64,000 nt of DNA from Holothuria scabra (Eukaryota > Echinodermata > Holothuroidea > Aspidochirotida > Holothuriidae). The notes under the pieces are model-generated. The model was given only the letters and a program-made list of their open reading frames with translations, was not told where the DNA came from and searched no databases. Below are positions 52,601-64,000 of the stretch, piece by piece. The translations under genes were made by a program, and so were the position numbers. Positions within the stretch are counted from its first letter, which is position 1. Each line of letters starts with the position of its first letter. The DNA lies in assembly GCA_037179385.1 (NCBI GenBank), contig CM074190.1, forward strand, positions 6,710,284 through 6,774,283. Direction: 5' to 3'.

Positions 52601-55080
52601 TGCTTGGTTTATTAGTATACACAATTTCTTTGACAGCATTATTCATTTAAATGCAAGTAAGTTTCAACTGTCACTGTACCAAACTGTGGTTACTTTTAAA
52701 ATCCAAATTTCAGTCAGTGGGGAAATTTGTTAAGGTTTATTTGCCGTTCATTCCTTCATGAATTTAGCATGCCAAATAGTCACAGTGGCTCTTCAGTAAA
52801 ATAAAAATTTTCTGTTCACCATGATTTATTAAAGTTTTAGGAGTACCATCACTGGAACTTAAGGTATACTCGCCAACTCGGAAACCCAGGCTCCCCCCCA
52901 AAATATATACCCAAAACATACCCAAGCTTTTCAAATAAAGAAAGAGGAAACCATATCATGTACAAGTTTGCCTGGAAAGTGAGGGGTCCTACCCACCTAC
53001 CCCAGAATTTTAGGAAATGCAGAGAACCTTATCTTTTCTCATCTGTGCTTTCATATACATGCACTAATTGATTGGTTTGCTTAGCTGGCTGACTAGCTGC
53101 TCAAGTTTTTTGCCCAATATTAATAAACAGGACTTGTAATAGCGTAGTCCTGCTCAGAGGAAGTCAGGAAAACACTTTTTCAATCATTCATGCATAAACT
53201 TAATTATTAAAAGGATTAAGGTCGGTAATTGACAAGAAGAAGTTGGCTTTCAAACTCTTAAATTGCCTTCCTTATGCAAGGATAACTGCTCTATTTTCCC
53301 TTTCCAGGGATTATGGGTAGCGCTTCATTACAATTTTTCTTTCCCACTGGGTAATCAACCAGTAAACGAGAAATTTTCTTATTGTGGTCTAATACTGCCT
53401 CTAAGATGTATGATTACCAATATGAGAGGGTTATAGATAGCAACTGTCTGAGAAAGTTGTCTGTAACATCTGCAATAAAATCAGAAATTTTGAATGTCAT
53501 TTTCCTTATTAGCTTGGGCTAGAGAGCGACCGACTAATTTGTACACAAGTGGTGGTTGGTGTTATGTGTTTTGTCTTTTTTAATGGCAGTTGCTAGTTCC
53601 ATCTGCAGCTGACCACTGCCAGCTACCATGATAGTTGCTTTACCGGGTCTGATATTTTGATTGCTGCACATGAGTTTTCAACATGTTTCAAAGCGGCAGC
53701 TGTTTTCTCTGAGGAGAAATGGAAACATTGAATAACGGTGTTTCAGAAGAGGGTTTCACATTGCTTCCTTTTTGTAATAACATTTATTTAAATCAAAGAA
53801 AGAACCTCTTCCAACTCTCCTCTCAATTGAAGGACTGATATCACCATTTCTTGTAAATGTACCTCCTCAAATTGACATTCTTAAAGAAATTAGAAGGAAG
53901 CTGAAATAAATGCTGTTTCCATGGTAGGATGGTGTGCTGATGAAATGTGTGAATGTTTGTTTTTTGAGATTTGGAGTTACAGCAACTTCACAAATTCTTT
54001 CAATTTGTGTCTTTTAATTTTAAGAAGAAATATGTCAGCTTTGTCCACTTTTGGATATTTACATAGGGCAGTCAAATTCTGTGACTTGTTGATTTCATTT
54101 TCATAAACATTTCACTGCTTCTAATATCAAAGATTCTTTTGAATATAAATCTTTGTCAATCTTCACATTAGAAAAAAGTATGTAAATGTTCATGATGTGA
54201 AAACAGAAGTCTTTCAGTTTAAATTGTAAGAATTTGAAGGTAGTAGAACATACCTTTGGGTTGCTTCTCCTAGTGGTGTCAGTAGACTTATCTGTCATCG
54301 ACACGATTTAAACAGTTCCCCTGTTATCACTATGAAATAAAGGAATTCACAAAAAGCAACAATTGTTTGTATTTGCCCAAAATGTGGTACTTGTCTGTGT
54401 GGCTTCAGATTTGATCTATTAGATTTTCCCAAGGGACCACTGAGTATACTTTGTACTTCATTTTAAAAGGGTCATGTCATTGCACATTTCACATGGCTGA
54501 AAAATTCATGGAAAAGCATAAAACTTTGTTTCATTTTCCAAGCCTGTAAAAGCCATGGAATTGTTTAAAAATGACACAAGTCATAGAATTTATTCTGAAA
54601 AGTATGCAATTTGTTTTACATGTAAATAAAAAAATACTTTTTATGCATGGAACATCAGTTTTCATTTTTTGTTCCATAAAGTAGATAATAGGTGATTTTC
54701 AAATTTGGTAATGAAATGGTCATGTAAAGGTCACAAAATAATCATGGAAAAGTCATGAAATTTTATTTTCCTGAATTTGCAGGAACATTGCAGTTGGGTA
54801 ACTCATGTACAGGAGGAAGTTTAGCACTAGAGGGAACTTTCTGTAGACTTAAATGTTCAAGTTCAAAGCTTACTTTCAAATAGTTTAGCTTTAAGATTTT
54901 GTATTTGTACAGTTTATATGTTCATCATATCACTGTTGTTCCACCTTTTAGCACAAGTGCTTGAAGCAAGTTTTTTGCCTCTCTGTTTGACAACGACACA
55001 CATTACCTTGTCTCTCGTTTCCACGTTCTTTTTTTCTGTTTTATCTCTAACACTGCTGTTTCGTCCATGTCCTAACTCAG
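49657..55080. other. UNC80 intron u-v (5.4 kb)
   Basis: No repeats of the families in this window were clearly identified, and no additional UNC80-like coding block was seen. The exon phases on either side (1 and 1) join directly. Unclassified old repeats may be present. Confidence 0.65.
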
Positions 55081-55239
55081 AGGATGCCCCTCTGCCTGTT
55101 AGTGTCTGTGTGGGTCAACGTCGTGTCTCCATAGCTCCGCCCTCGCAAGCTGCTGCCGCTGCATCCAGTATGGGGCGTGTCCCAAACTTGTCTGCTCGAC
55201 GTGCATCTCTGTGGTCAGGAACGTTATCCGCAAGTACAG
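55081..55239 (+). CDS. UNC80: UNC80 exon v with paired RRxS motifs
   Basis: Residues 2214-2266 plus one base; phase 1 in and out. Reads GQRRVSIAPPSQAAAAASSM and LSARRASLWSGTLSAST. The two RRxS motifs (RRVS, RRAS) line up with human RRLSVSPS and FRRGSVWS, suggesting a conserved basophilic kinase (PKA-like) site pair. Acceptor CCTAACTCAG, donor GTATAT. 159 bp with equal flanking phases, so skipping would keep the frame. Isolated between two long introns. Confidence 0.92.
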
Positions 55240-58200
55240 GTATATTCATTTGTCTCCACCTTTGCTTTGACCGTTACTAGTTTTCATTGTTCTGTTTCCA
55301 CTCACGTTTGACCGACATTGTCTAACACAAAATGTGCACAAATTTTTGTTTCAATGTCTTTTATGAGTCTATGCACAGTAACTTCTGTTCTGAAAATGTA
55401 AGCTTAAAGAAATATCCTAAAACTGTGACAAAACTCAAGTATGAAATGTCAGGTGCTATTTGAATGGAAACAGAATTCATTAATATCATCACATCTGCTT
55501 ATTCATTAAATTTTATTTTTATTTATTATTCATTTTCTAATTCCTTTCATCCATTCACTGACATTTGAACTAACAGAACCTATCCATCTTCACTTTCAAT
55601 ATGCAAACTTGTTTAACTATATATACGTTTTTTATGTTTGTCTTTGTTGTGTAATTGTAAAGTGCTCTGATCATTGCCTATTTTCCCATCTAAAACTTGC
55701 TTTCTCTCGATGCAAGTAAAAAATAAACTGGTCCACAGGCTAAATATTATTGAATGTTCAGTATACTCCAATCTACAGAGTTGTGATAACTTTCCCCACA
55801 CCCCCCCAAAAAAATAACAAAAAAAATGGATTATTCAACTTCCTATTTAAGTGTTTAAACATTTTGAAAAATTTTAGAGTATCATTGAATCTCATAAGAA
55901 TCAAAACATTGAAAACATATTTCAACATTTCATTTTTCTGTCTCCTTTGTAAAACCTTCAATTTCAAATTTAAATAAACCCCTTTTGTTCATAGTAAAGA
56001 CTTGCTACAGGAAATATAAGTATTCAGATGGAAACTGTATACTCATTTTGAACTTCCAACACTTCTTCAATGGAACATTCTTCTTTTGAAACAATAGGGA
56101 AAGAGTAAACTTCAGTAGAATATTTTTAATACTTTGTGGAAGAGAAGAGATTTGCGGTTTTGCACAGTATTAATTTACCATACCTTTTAATTATTCTTGT
56201 AGTGAGTCACAATCCAAATTACCATGTTAAATCATTTAAAAATTTGTGACATTGCAGTGAACCAATATGAAAAGTTGTGACCACAATGTACATTGCACAT
56301 CCTACCATTCCTGAAACCCAAGCGGCCATTTTGTAGACAACCAATGTTCATTTCACTCTGGCTTATTAATGTCCTTCCCAACATGCACTAATCCCATAAA
56401 CTAAATGTGTGTTGTGTTTAATATAGATAGTGTTGTTTTATTATCATATTGTAAACATTTATGTACTTTTGTATATTTCATTGCATATAATTTGCTCTTC
56501 AAATCATTAAGGTCTCTGCTAAGGTCTTCAATTTCAAAATTAAGTAGAGCTGCATTAAATACTATTGTATCTTTCCTCCCTGAGATTACAAATACTCCAT
56601 AAAGAGTGACACTTACAGGGGGAGATCCACACATTGCAAAACTTTGGGCTGACTTAAGAGAAAGCAGGGTTGTGAGGGAGTTGCACTGCTGATTTCCCAT
56701 GGGTAGGTAGCTAAAGAGCAGTTGATGACCTACATGTGACTGTTGCACGAAAACATTGTTGATATTTCCCCAGTCAGCATTGGGTGTGGCTTACCAACTG
56801 TGTCATCACTTGAAATCACTCCATATTCATAGGCTTAGTAGTTGATTCATTTCAGTAATTCAAAATTCTGATTTAGACATTTAATCATAAGGTTAGCATT
56901 AGATACAAAGCAGATAATTGCTTATTTCTTTACTAGCTAGGATATTACAACTTGAAGTAGTTGGCCTAGGTCTATTGTTAGGCATACACCTTTGTCACTT
57001 TAATACAAGATTTGCTACCTTTACTATAGCCACATTCCTTGAAATTTTGTTGTGAACTTCCAAAATGTGTTCTCAAAATCATTTATGTCTTTTGTTATTG
57101 GACTTGCCCGTGTCTCTGTGCAACATTTATTATTGAAGCAAAAGGTTTTCTGCAAACTATACTGCTTTCTATTTCATTGGAAATATTATTCTTGATAATG
57201 CAATAACAGACCATGTCCTTACTGCAAAGGGTGCACCCTTCTAGTAATGCTGTAGTTTCTCCATCAGATGTCTGTCTGGTGGTCATAGGCAAAGATTGTC
57301 AGGCTGAAAGTTGTCCTTCTGGAACATCTTGGTTTCTTTTGTGTGTCAAGAAAAGAGGCATTATATACGGCTGAGTTTTGATTACCTCATTCAAGAGAGG
57401 GCTGGGGGAGGGGGAGTATATTCTTGTAGAAAGTTTTGCCGTGGGAAAATATTCACTCCTGTGTTGGGTGAATGAAAAATTCTGATCCACCAATATCTTC
57501 TGTCAGCTGTAAAATATCAAACATGAATGTTGATAGATTTTGCATTTTCTGCAAAAACGTTTTGATATTGACAAAAAAAAGCAGAAAAAGATTGTGGGTA
57601 AATAGTGATGTTTCAGTAGGTGTTGATGTTTAGTCATATGGTAAGACTAAGTGATGTTATGGTATTCAGCAGCAAGATTGGACAACTTGGCAAAACAATG
57701 TTGCAGGCCATCTTATAATATTCAGCAGTTTTTTGGTCGTGAAGGGAGGTTTTCGTTACCGCAGCAACCAGTCAGCTGAATTTTCAGAGTATCCCATTAA
57801 CATCTTGAGCAACCACAGCCGTACCATTTAGTAATATGGCTTGCAGTTTTGTCAAGCATGGTATCTATCTGCAGATAGTTCTCTTATAGGGTCCACACAA
57901 TGGTAGAAGAGTCCAAGGTGAGGTCATGTGACCAACATTGAGTTTGCAGACTTTGTGAAAGGTTTTACTGTTATAGGTATATTGCTATTATACACACTAC
58001 CTAATGCTATTGTCAAAAATGTAGGACAGACTTTTTTCCAAATAGGTAATCCCAAACAATTGTCAGATAGATGCTTGGTCCCTTTTTTGTTTTTTTTTGC
58101 TTTGCCATTTTAAAATGACGTTGACAGAAACCAATGTTTATCAAAGCTATACCACACATACCTCTGTATTGTTATGTTAATTACATGGAGCATTCCAGAG

Positions 58201-58784
58201 GAATAAAGCACTTTGATGTATGACTTTATCTACCATCATCATGGAACATAATTCCAGACTTTTTGCATGTGTTTTTGTTTCTTGCCTGAACATCTGAAGA
58301 AACAAGTTTAAATAAATTATAGATATTATAACATCAATTGGATTAATTTCATACTTCTAACCATTTGTTCAGCTTTCTCTGTGCTATTAAGTATTGAAAC
58401 AAAGGAATGCAAAGTTTCAATTTGGTGTTTTTCCATTAATATTGGAGCAAAGAAACTTAAATTTTTAGTATTGATAAATTGGAAATAGAAAGGAAATTAT
58501 CTTTGAGTATTTTCAAACTGTTCTTTTGCCAAGGTACATTAGTTTTAAGTTGTACAGTGGTGATGTATTCATTGTTTTAGGTAATGTTTTTTACTTTTAT
58601 ATATTGCCCCTTATTAATTTCTCCTACTTCTGATTGAAATTTTTTCGTCATTTACCAAACATGATTCAACATAAAACATCATGGTTTGTGGTATTTGACT
58701 GTTAGTATGGTATAACCTGCAACCATAGGTTAATATGGTATAACCCACCTAACAAGGCAGCGATCATTTCTGTACCCATAGCTA

Positions 58785-59030
58785 AAGACTAATCCGGACA
58801 GCAAGTGATGGTCTGATTTCAGTCGGCCAAAACAGGGGTTTATCACCTTTTGATCTTACAATTTCCATGCTTACCTGTATCGTGGATGGATGTACACTAA
58901 ATTGTATCTTCATTCCTACAATTTCACTGAATAGGAGGGTTTGAAATTCATTTAGACAATAAATGAAGAAAACTGATGGCGATGGACCTTACTAATGGCT
59001 GCCTGCAGTCACTAAATACAAGCACATATC
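58785..59030. repeat. Dispersed repeat (family R3, copy 3)
   Basis: GATGGTCTGATTTCAG, TATCACCTTTTGATCTTAC, GTGGATGGATGTACACTAAA and GATGGACCTTACTAATGG occur in the same order as at 23586-23835. Confidence 0.6.
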
Positions 59031-59247
59031 AGATTTGTCTATATGCCATTACTCAAGAAATGACTGCAACATTGACACGGTCCTAACCATCAGTCAAGTT
59101 TTGATCTTGATGATTTTTTAAGAAAGCAGCATTGTTGTCACATGATACAAGTAATGTATGTTTTTCATTTATGTTATAGTATGAATACTTGTATTTATTC
59201 ATTGAATGATTGCACATTCTAACTTTAGCTTCTCCTAGTTGAACAGA

Positions 59248-59500
59248 CCGCGTGTTTGGTCTAATGGTAGAGCATCCGCCTCTCGCCTGGAAGGCCTGGG
59301 TTCGATTCCCAGGTTGAGTCATACCAAAGACTCTAAAAATGGAACCTACTGCAGTTGTCGTGATGCTCTGCGTAAACAATGGAGTGGGGAAAACAATTCA
59401 GTGAGCCACAACTGGAAAAAAGGCTGTCACTGGCGGGACATGAACCATTAGGTTGGAAACTAGTAGGCCGTAAAACTCTATCTAACTAACTAACGAACTA
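59248..59500 (+). mobile_element. Full-length tRNA-derived SINE (253 bp) with 13-bp target duplication
   Basis: The direct repeat CTAGTTGAACAGA flanks it at 59235-59247 and 59501-59513. The head is tRNA-like: GGTCTAATGGTAGAG (A-box region, about 59258-59272) and a perfect B box GGTTCGATTCC (59299-59309). The anticodon-loop region CTCTCGC gives CTC, so it is tRNA-Glu-like, though tRNA-Gly is possible. The body (ACCAAAGACTC, GGAACCTACTGC, GAGCCACAACTGG) ends GTAAAACTCTATC(TAAC)n. This is the reference copy for all SINE pieces in the window. Confidence 0.92.
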
Positions 59501-60987
59501 CTAGTTGAACAGAAGGCCCAATATTTCAACTCATTCAATTATTCATAGTGCTACACTCGTTTTTTTTTTCAGAAATAGCCAGGTATAAATTCTTGTTTCT
59601 ATTTGTAAAAACAACCAAAATGATATTTTTTCTAAGCATCACTGAACAACAAGTGCCCCAAAATTACTTTCATTTCACTGATGACTGGCAATGCTGTGGC
59701 AGTGCTGATAACCTGTAGGACATTCTGCAACCATGGCAGACGACAAATACCTTTTGTGTGTATTGCTTAGTTCTATATAAGCATAATAGAAGTGCAAAGA
59801 ACGATACAAGAAACTGCGACTAAGCAAACCTCATTTCAAAGAGTTGCATCTCCAGCCAAATAACAGTTCCCTGCCCAGATTTAGTGAATAGTAACCAGAA
59901 GGCCTTGTCTTTCACACATGGGACTCTGAAATTGCACATTTCCCATTTTGCCCTCTATATTTTTCTCAATAACCTCGAAAAGTTTTAGAATTGTGTGTGC
60001 AATTCTGAATAGGAGGAAAGTTTTTGTATTTGCTTCGTAAATATCGAAAGAGAAATCCCAGACCTTCTCACTCTGGAGGTTCAAGTCCATCACGCATGAT
60101 CCTCAATGTAGGCAGTGTAGCAGGTTACGCAATCCACTGACTCACCAGTGGAGAAAAGGTTTTGGACCATGCTATATGAAACCAAAAGGTTACAAGTTGA
60201 GAGCATAAAGTCTAAGAAATCTAAACCAAGCTTTCTGTGTACTTTGGAAGGTGGAACTTTCCCTTTGCCCCCTCCCCCCCACTCCTAAAATTCTGAGATG
60301 TATTGCCAACATTTATGAAATGTGTTAATCTGCGTTGCCCCTCCTTACCTGCTATATACACCTTGTATTACCCACTTACCAGCAGTTATTCCATGCAAGC
60401 TTTTAATAGCACAGTGGCCCCGGGTGACCTGTGGAAGAGGACACCCAGAGAGGTCCTCCTTCCTGCTATTTTGTTCTTATTAACAGAAGAGTCTCTTGTA
60501 AGGTTTATATAATTTTTATTGCGACAAATTTCTTAAAATATTCTACAGTTATTACTAATGTGATTATTTTCAATAATGCAGATCAAAGGTTTCACATTGA
60601 CTGGAATGTTGGTGAGGATTTATGAAAACTTCTTTTGCAATATCACTACCATCATCATGACACCTTTTTTATAGAGAACAAAAACACAAGGAAACAGATC
60701 CAGGTTGTCTTTCTCTGGCAGAGTTTTCTTCAATAATAATTGAATGCCACCCTTGTTATATTCTCTCTGTCATTTTCTGTCTTCATCCATCAGATGTAAA
60801 TTATGTCATTATTAAGTCATCCTTTCAAAATATAATCAAGTGCATTCATAGAAGTTTTGATAGTTTAACACATTTTTTTGAGTTTCTATTAGTTTGATGT
60901 TAATTATACACAATCATCTCTCTATAAGTTCCTTTTAACATTAATTGCATCATCAATCTTCTTTCAAGTATTAATGGCACTTTCATT

Positions 60988-61050
60988 TTTTTTTTATTTT
61001 CAAGTCACACCCCTTCCCCCTCCCCCCCCCCCCAAAAAAAAATCCCTTCT
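60988..61050. repeat. Homopolymer-rich tract (T, C and A runs)
   Basis: Runs of T, then C-rich CCCTTCCCCCTCCCC with a run of about 12 C, then about 9 A, with little else. Low-complexity polypyrimidine sequence. Confidence 0.85.
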
Positions 61051-62346
61051 TCTTTCTTCAAAGAAAAGCTAAAGCAAATATTGGACAACTGTTTTTCCAG
61101 TCCTTGATTTAAAAATTATTGGAAAATGAATGCAAAATATTCGTTAACATGTTTTGTATTTGTTGGAAAATCACAAGAATATGAAGATTACAATTTGCTG
61201 AAAATATAAAGCATTGCATTCCTTAACGTTTGAGGGACATTGTGGCAGGTAGAAAAAAATTCTAGTATTTATTTAGCTATTACATGAACAGTTTATCTTA
61301 CATTTCTTCTGGAAATTCTACCATTTTGCACATTTTGAAACCTTTGCAGTTACTCATAAATTCTTCTTTCTAGTCATACTGTGAGGCAAAGTAACTTTTA
61401 GGAGCATCTGTGGGTGACATCATTTACACAGAAATTGTCATCCCTATAAATCTATATGTTTTTGGCCATCTTTTTGTGAGCTTCCATTAGTACTTGAACA
61501 ATCATAATTTTCTTTAAGTACAAAAGTTGTTACATGGGTATAGAGGTTAATTCATCAACAAACAGTACAGTGATACAATCCAACAACTGTACTGTTGATA
61601 TTTACCAGTTAAATTTGCATGTACTGTTTATACACTTCCGTAGAACATACAATAGCTACGAATTGTAAATGTAGGCTATATAGCAAAAAAAAAAAAAAAA
61701 AATCAATTTATAAAAGGGAATTAATATGAGGACTGGCCTTTGTTCATCAGTACAAAACAAATTAGTATTCACCAAAAGGTTGAATGAAAATACAGAAGCT
61801 TCACTTAAGGAAGTCATTTACGCATGGTTGGATGGCAGAATATTATGACCCCCTGGAAGACATACTGTGCCCTATAATGTAATCGAGTTGGTTCTTATCT
61901 ATAAATCTAAAGTGTACCAGAAATTAACTTAAAACAAAAATGTTTCAGACTGAAGCCTTGAGCATAATGCAAAAGAATTTCTGTATTATTGAACATTATT
62001 GATGTTGCATGATGGGAAAAGGTTGTTGTTATTTTGCTTAATTATCATGAGATGGACAAGTGGTCTGAAGTTTACAAACCATGATTAATTTAAAATAGTC
62101 TCCTGTAGTCCTTTACTTTCTCCCATCAGTTAACAGGAAGATCATTTGCTTTAGCTTGCAGAACAATTAATTTTCTTATTTTTTATGTGTGGGTGACTTC
62201 CATGTGCATTTGGTAATTAATACCACTCCATCCAAATGCCTGATTCGCTGGTAATGTTTTTTACCAAGTTGTAAAGCAACTGTTTTCTTTTGTGCCATTT
62301 ATTCTTCCTGTTTCTAACTTTCATGCAATCACTTTGGTTTCATTAG

Positions 62347-62493
62347 CAGTGGAAGAAGAAAACCAAGTAATGGAACGTACTCACCACACACCACCTACGT
62401 TTGGAGTTTTCTTCCCATCAAGCATCTGCAGCGCTGTGGTACAGTTGACCAGCGCCCTTGATGACTCTGAGGTTAATCTGGAAGGAGTTGCAG
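62347..62493 (+). CDS. UNC80: UNC80 exon w (tandem NAGNAG acceptor)
   Basis: Residues 2267-2315 plus one base; phase 1 in and out. Reads AVEEENQVMERTHHTPPTFG, then VFFPSSICSAVVQLTSALDD, matching human AEDEEHTTEHTPNHH and VFPACICAAVLPIVHLMEDGEV. The acceptor is TTAGCAG, so splicing at 62347 or 62350 would include or drop one Ala while keeping frame. Donor GTAAAC. Confidence 0.96.
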
Positions 62494-62776
62494 GTAAACA
62501 TGTCAACATGTTCCCAGATATTTTGGAAATCATTTTTTGAATGCAATTATTGTGAAAATGAAGCAATGTCCCCCCTTGGAAGCCTAAATTTTGAACTCAT
62601 TCCTCTTCAAAAAGTAAAATAAGTAGCTTTTTTTCATGCATATTTGTGTTGCAGGGTAAAAGTATGTCGTAACCTTACAAGATACCTGATGTATTTTTCA
62701 GTAAATGCTTTCTATTTTGTTTGTCTGATGGTAAAACTATGACCTACCTTGTCTTTTTTTTTCTTCTTCGTAACAG

Positions 62777-62877
62777 TAAGTGATGTTGCATATAGCACAT
62801 TGTGGAATTGCCTTGTGGAAGAACCCGCTCTCATCTGCCGTTACATTCTAGAAAAAATCACTTGCAAGGGCAAACAG
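62777..62877 (+). CDS. UNC80: UNC80 exon x, last in window
   Basis: Residues 2316-2349; enters phase 1, leaves phase 0. Reads SDVAYSTLWNCLVEEPALIC, then RYILEKITCKGKQ, matching human SAVAQQVLWNCLIEDPSTVLRHFLEKLTISNRQ. The human protein continues DELMYMLRKLL; that exon is beyond 64000. Acceptor CGTAACAG, donor GTACTT. Confidence 0.97.
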
Positions 62878-64000
62878 GTACTTTGTTTACTGTTACATTT
62901 GGATCTTCATGTTCTGTATGGAAAAGGAATTGGGGGATAACTTCGGGGGTGCCCTAGTCTAAAGGTGATTTAAGGCCAACGATGACGTCATCATAGAGGC
63001 TGAGGGGACTCGGTCAATAGCCAAGGTCCGCTGCCTCTGTGATAATGTCATTAGAGGTCTTGAATCACTTTTAAGACTGGAGCACCTTGTTTTTTTCCCC
63101 ATTCATAAATACTTTGAGAAAAATGGGTGAAAAACATGAAAAAAATTAAAAATATTGATCAAATTTTAGAGATCAAGTGTTAATTCTCCTCAGTTTTTTA
63201 ACTCCCATTGTGAAGTATGGATATCTTGAACTGGAATCGTTGCAAGCAAGATGAAAATTTTGTATTGCATGTTGCAACTGATACTCTATTAGTATAAGCT
63301 TCATCTGCTTCATTTACGAGAACTATATCGGCTTTTTATAAACAAATGTTGTTAACACAAACACTGATCACAGTATCGCATCGTTCTGGAGATGAGGTTG
63401 AGCGAAAAGTCAAGAAAAGTTACTAACTTCTAGTTATCTCTGTTAACAGTTATGGGAAGAGCTATTAACGTTACATACCATGTATGTGGTAAGAGTAACG
63501 TTACTGTAAGAGTGTGACTGTGCTGTGTGAGATGCATAGTATCATGTACAGTAGTAGATCATATTGGGATGGACATGCAGGCATTGCTGTTATGGGTCAG
63601 ACACTGATATAAATTCTTTGTTAGAGATGGTAGCATTTTAAAAATGTGTTTTCGATTTTTACAACAGAGGTTACAGGTACATTATACTAGGCTTGCTGAG
63701 GGAAATGCCACTTGGGCTATGGAACATGATGATTACTTTGCTAGCCTGTGGTAGTCCTAAGATTAGTTTTGCTGTTTATACTGTTAGCTGAGTTAGTAAC
63801 CTCAGGGATGTCACTGTGCTAAAAACTGTGTATATCGTCACTAGACGCTATTGCTTAATAGTAATTGTTATGGTTACAAAATCACATTTTATTTGACCCC
63901 TCCAAATTAAGGAGTGGATTAACACATTAACAGTGCCAGTCGTTGCAGCAGTGCAGTTCTTGCTTAGGGCCTAGACCTATAAAATAGAGTGGGAGTGCAA
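62878..64000. other. UNC80 intron after exon x (incomplete)
   Basis: Apart from the fold-back element at 62948-63086, nothing recognised to the end of the window. Confidence 0.75.
62948..63086. mobile_element. Palindromic (fold-back) MITE, ~139 bp
   Basis: The left arm GGTGCCCTAGTCTAAAGGTG continuing to CATAGAGGCTGAGG is the imperfect inverse of the right arm (GCTGCCTCTGTGATAATGTC to CTTTTAAGACTGGAGCACC). Arms are ~60 bp with a ~20-bp centre. The left arm contains ATGACGTCAT (62981-62990), a perfect 10-bp palindrome like a CRE. No target duplication resolved. Confidence 0.8.

Larger units (their letters stand above)
55240..62346. other. UNC80 intron v-w (7.1 kb)
   Basis: Holds an R3 repeat (58785-59030), a full-length SINE (59248-59500), a T/C/A homopolymer tract (60988-61050) and a poly-A run (61685-61702). 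No further coding block was recognised. Confidence 0.7.
7030..62877 (+). other. UNC80: UNC80 gene, internal part (24 coding exons, both ends missing)
   Basis: UNC80 is a very large cytosolic protein of stacked alpha-helical (HEAT/armadillo-like) repeats. With UNC79 it binds the sodium-leak channel NALCN and its partner FAM155A, and it is needed for resting sodium conductance in neurons (family knowledge). Twenty-four exons are seen, each with an AG acceptor and GT donor, and phases match at all 23 junctions, giving 2349 complete codons (numbered here from the codon at 7031). Nearly every exon aligns by eye to human UNC80, with signature blocks such as RPKL..YEA.CV, SFERVLVENKLHG, DFLHALLGFC, FVHRCN.G.WPEWMK, TLWRFR.QVWP and LWNCL.E. 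Missing are the first coding exon (about 30-45 residues) and everything after the block ending KGKQ. No alternative identity fits. Confidence 0.97.

Noticed and set aside
59248..59320. Functional tRNA-Glu gene
   Set aside because: The acceptor stem does not close and the sequence continues into a SINE body flanked by target duplications.
60303..60625. Overlapping ORFs in the last long intron
   Set aside because: No family similarity, no splice context; consistent with chance.

Overview
This is an intron-rich, AT-rich eukaryotic window covering the inside of one very large protein-coding gene on the + strand. I identify it as UNC80, the giant HEAT-repeat-type subunit of the NALCN sodium-leak channel complex. 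Twenty-four coding exons can be placed between 7030 and 62877. All have AG/GT boundaries, and the phases chain without a break into 2349 complete codons. The window starts inside or upstream of intron 1, because no exon for the extreme N-terminus was found. It ends in an intron, with the C-terminal part of the protein (about 40% of the human length) lying beyond 64000. The protein, a metazoan neuronal channel subunit, shows that this is an animal. The repeat style (SINEs, Helentron-like elements with GGTCAAAGGTCA arrays, TTAA MITEs) suggests a marine invertebrate, probably an echinoderm or another invertebrate deuterostome; that placement is inference.

Layout. 1-7029 is non-coding, with a tRNA-like fragment and a Helentron-like element (HINE-A) inserted into a SINE. 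7030-7078 is a 49-bp exon matching the conserved N-terminus, followed by a 3.3-kb exon (9639-12966). That exon fuses what are many exons in vertebrates and contains two long low-complexity, probably disordered linkers. From 16229 to 49656 there are nineteen ordinary exons of 101-297 bp; the introns between them are mostly occupied by transposable elements. 49657-62346 is two long introns around one exon carrying a conserved pair of RRxS motifs. The last two exons are at 62347-62877.

Mobile DNA dominates the introns. There are four Helentron-like non-autonomous elements (HINE-A to HINE-D), each built as 5' hairpin, (TG)n microsatellite, ~145-155-bp tandem units, subterminal inverted repeat and 3' stem-loop (ending in CTGG in three of them). 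There is a tRNA-derived SINE family, including one full copy with a 13-bp target duplication. Two TTAA-flanked MITE families, one hAT-type MITE with a perfect 8-bp target duplication, two fold-back elements, two or three LINE 3' ends and several unclassified dispersed repeats are also present. No second gene, tRNA gene, rRNA or CRISPR array was found. The clearest novelties are the giant fused exon with a Cys cluster, the HINE elements that carry at least 15 perfect AGGTCA-A-AGGTCA (DR1) motifs, and two nested insertions that fix the element boundaries to within a few bases.
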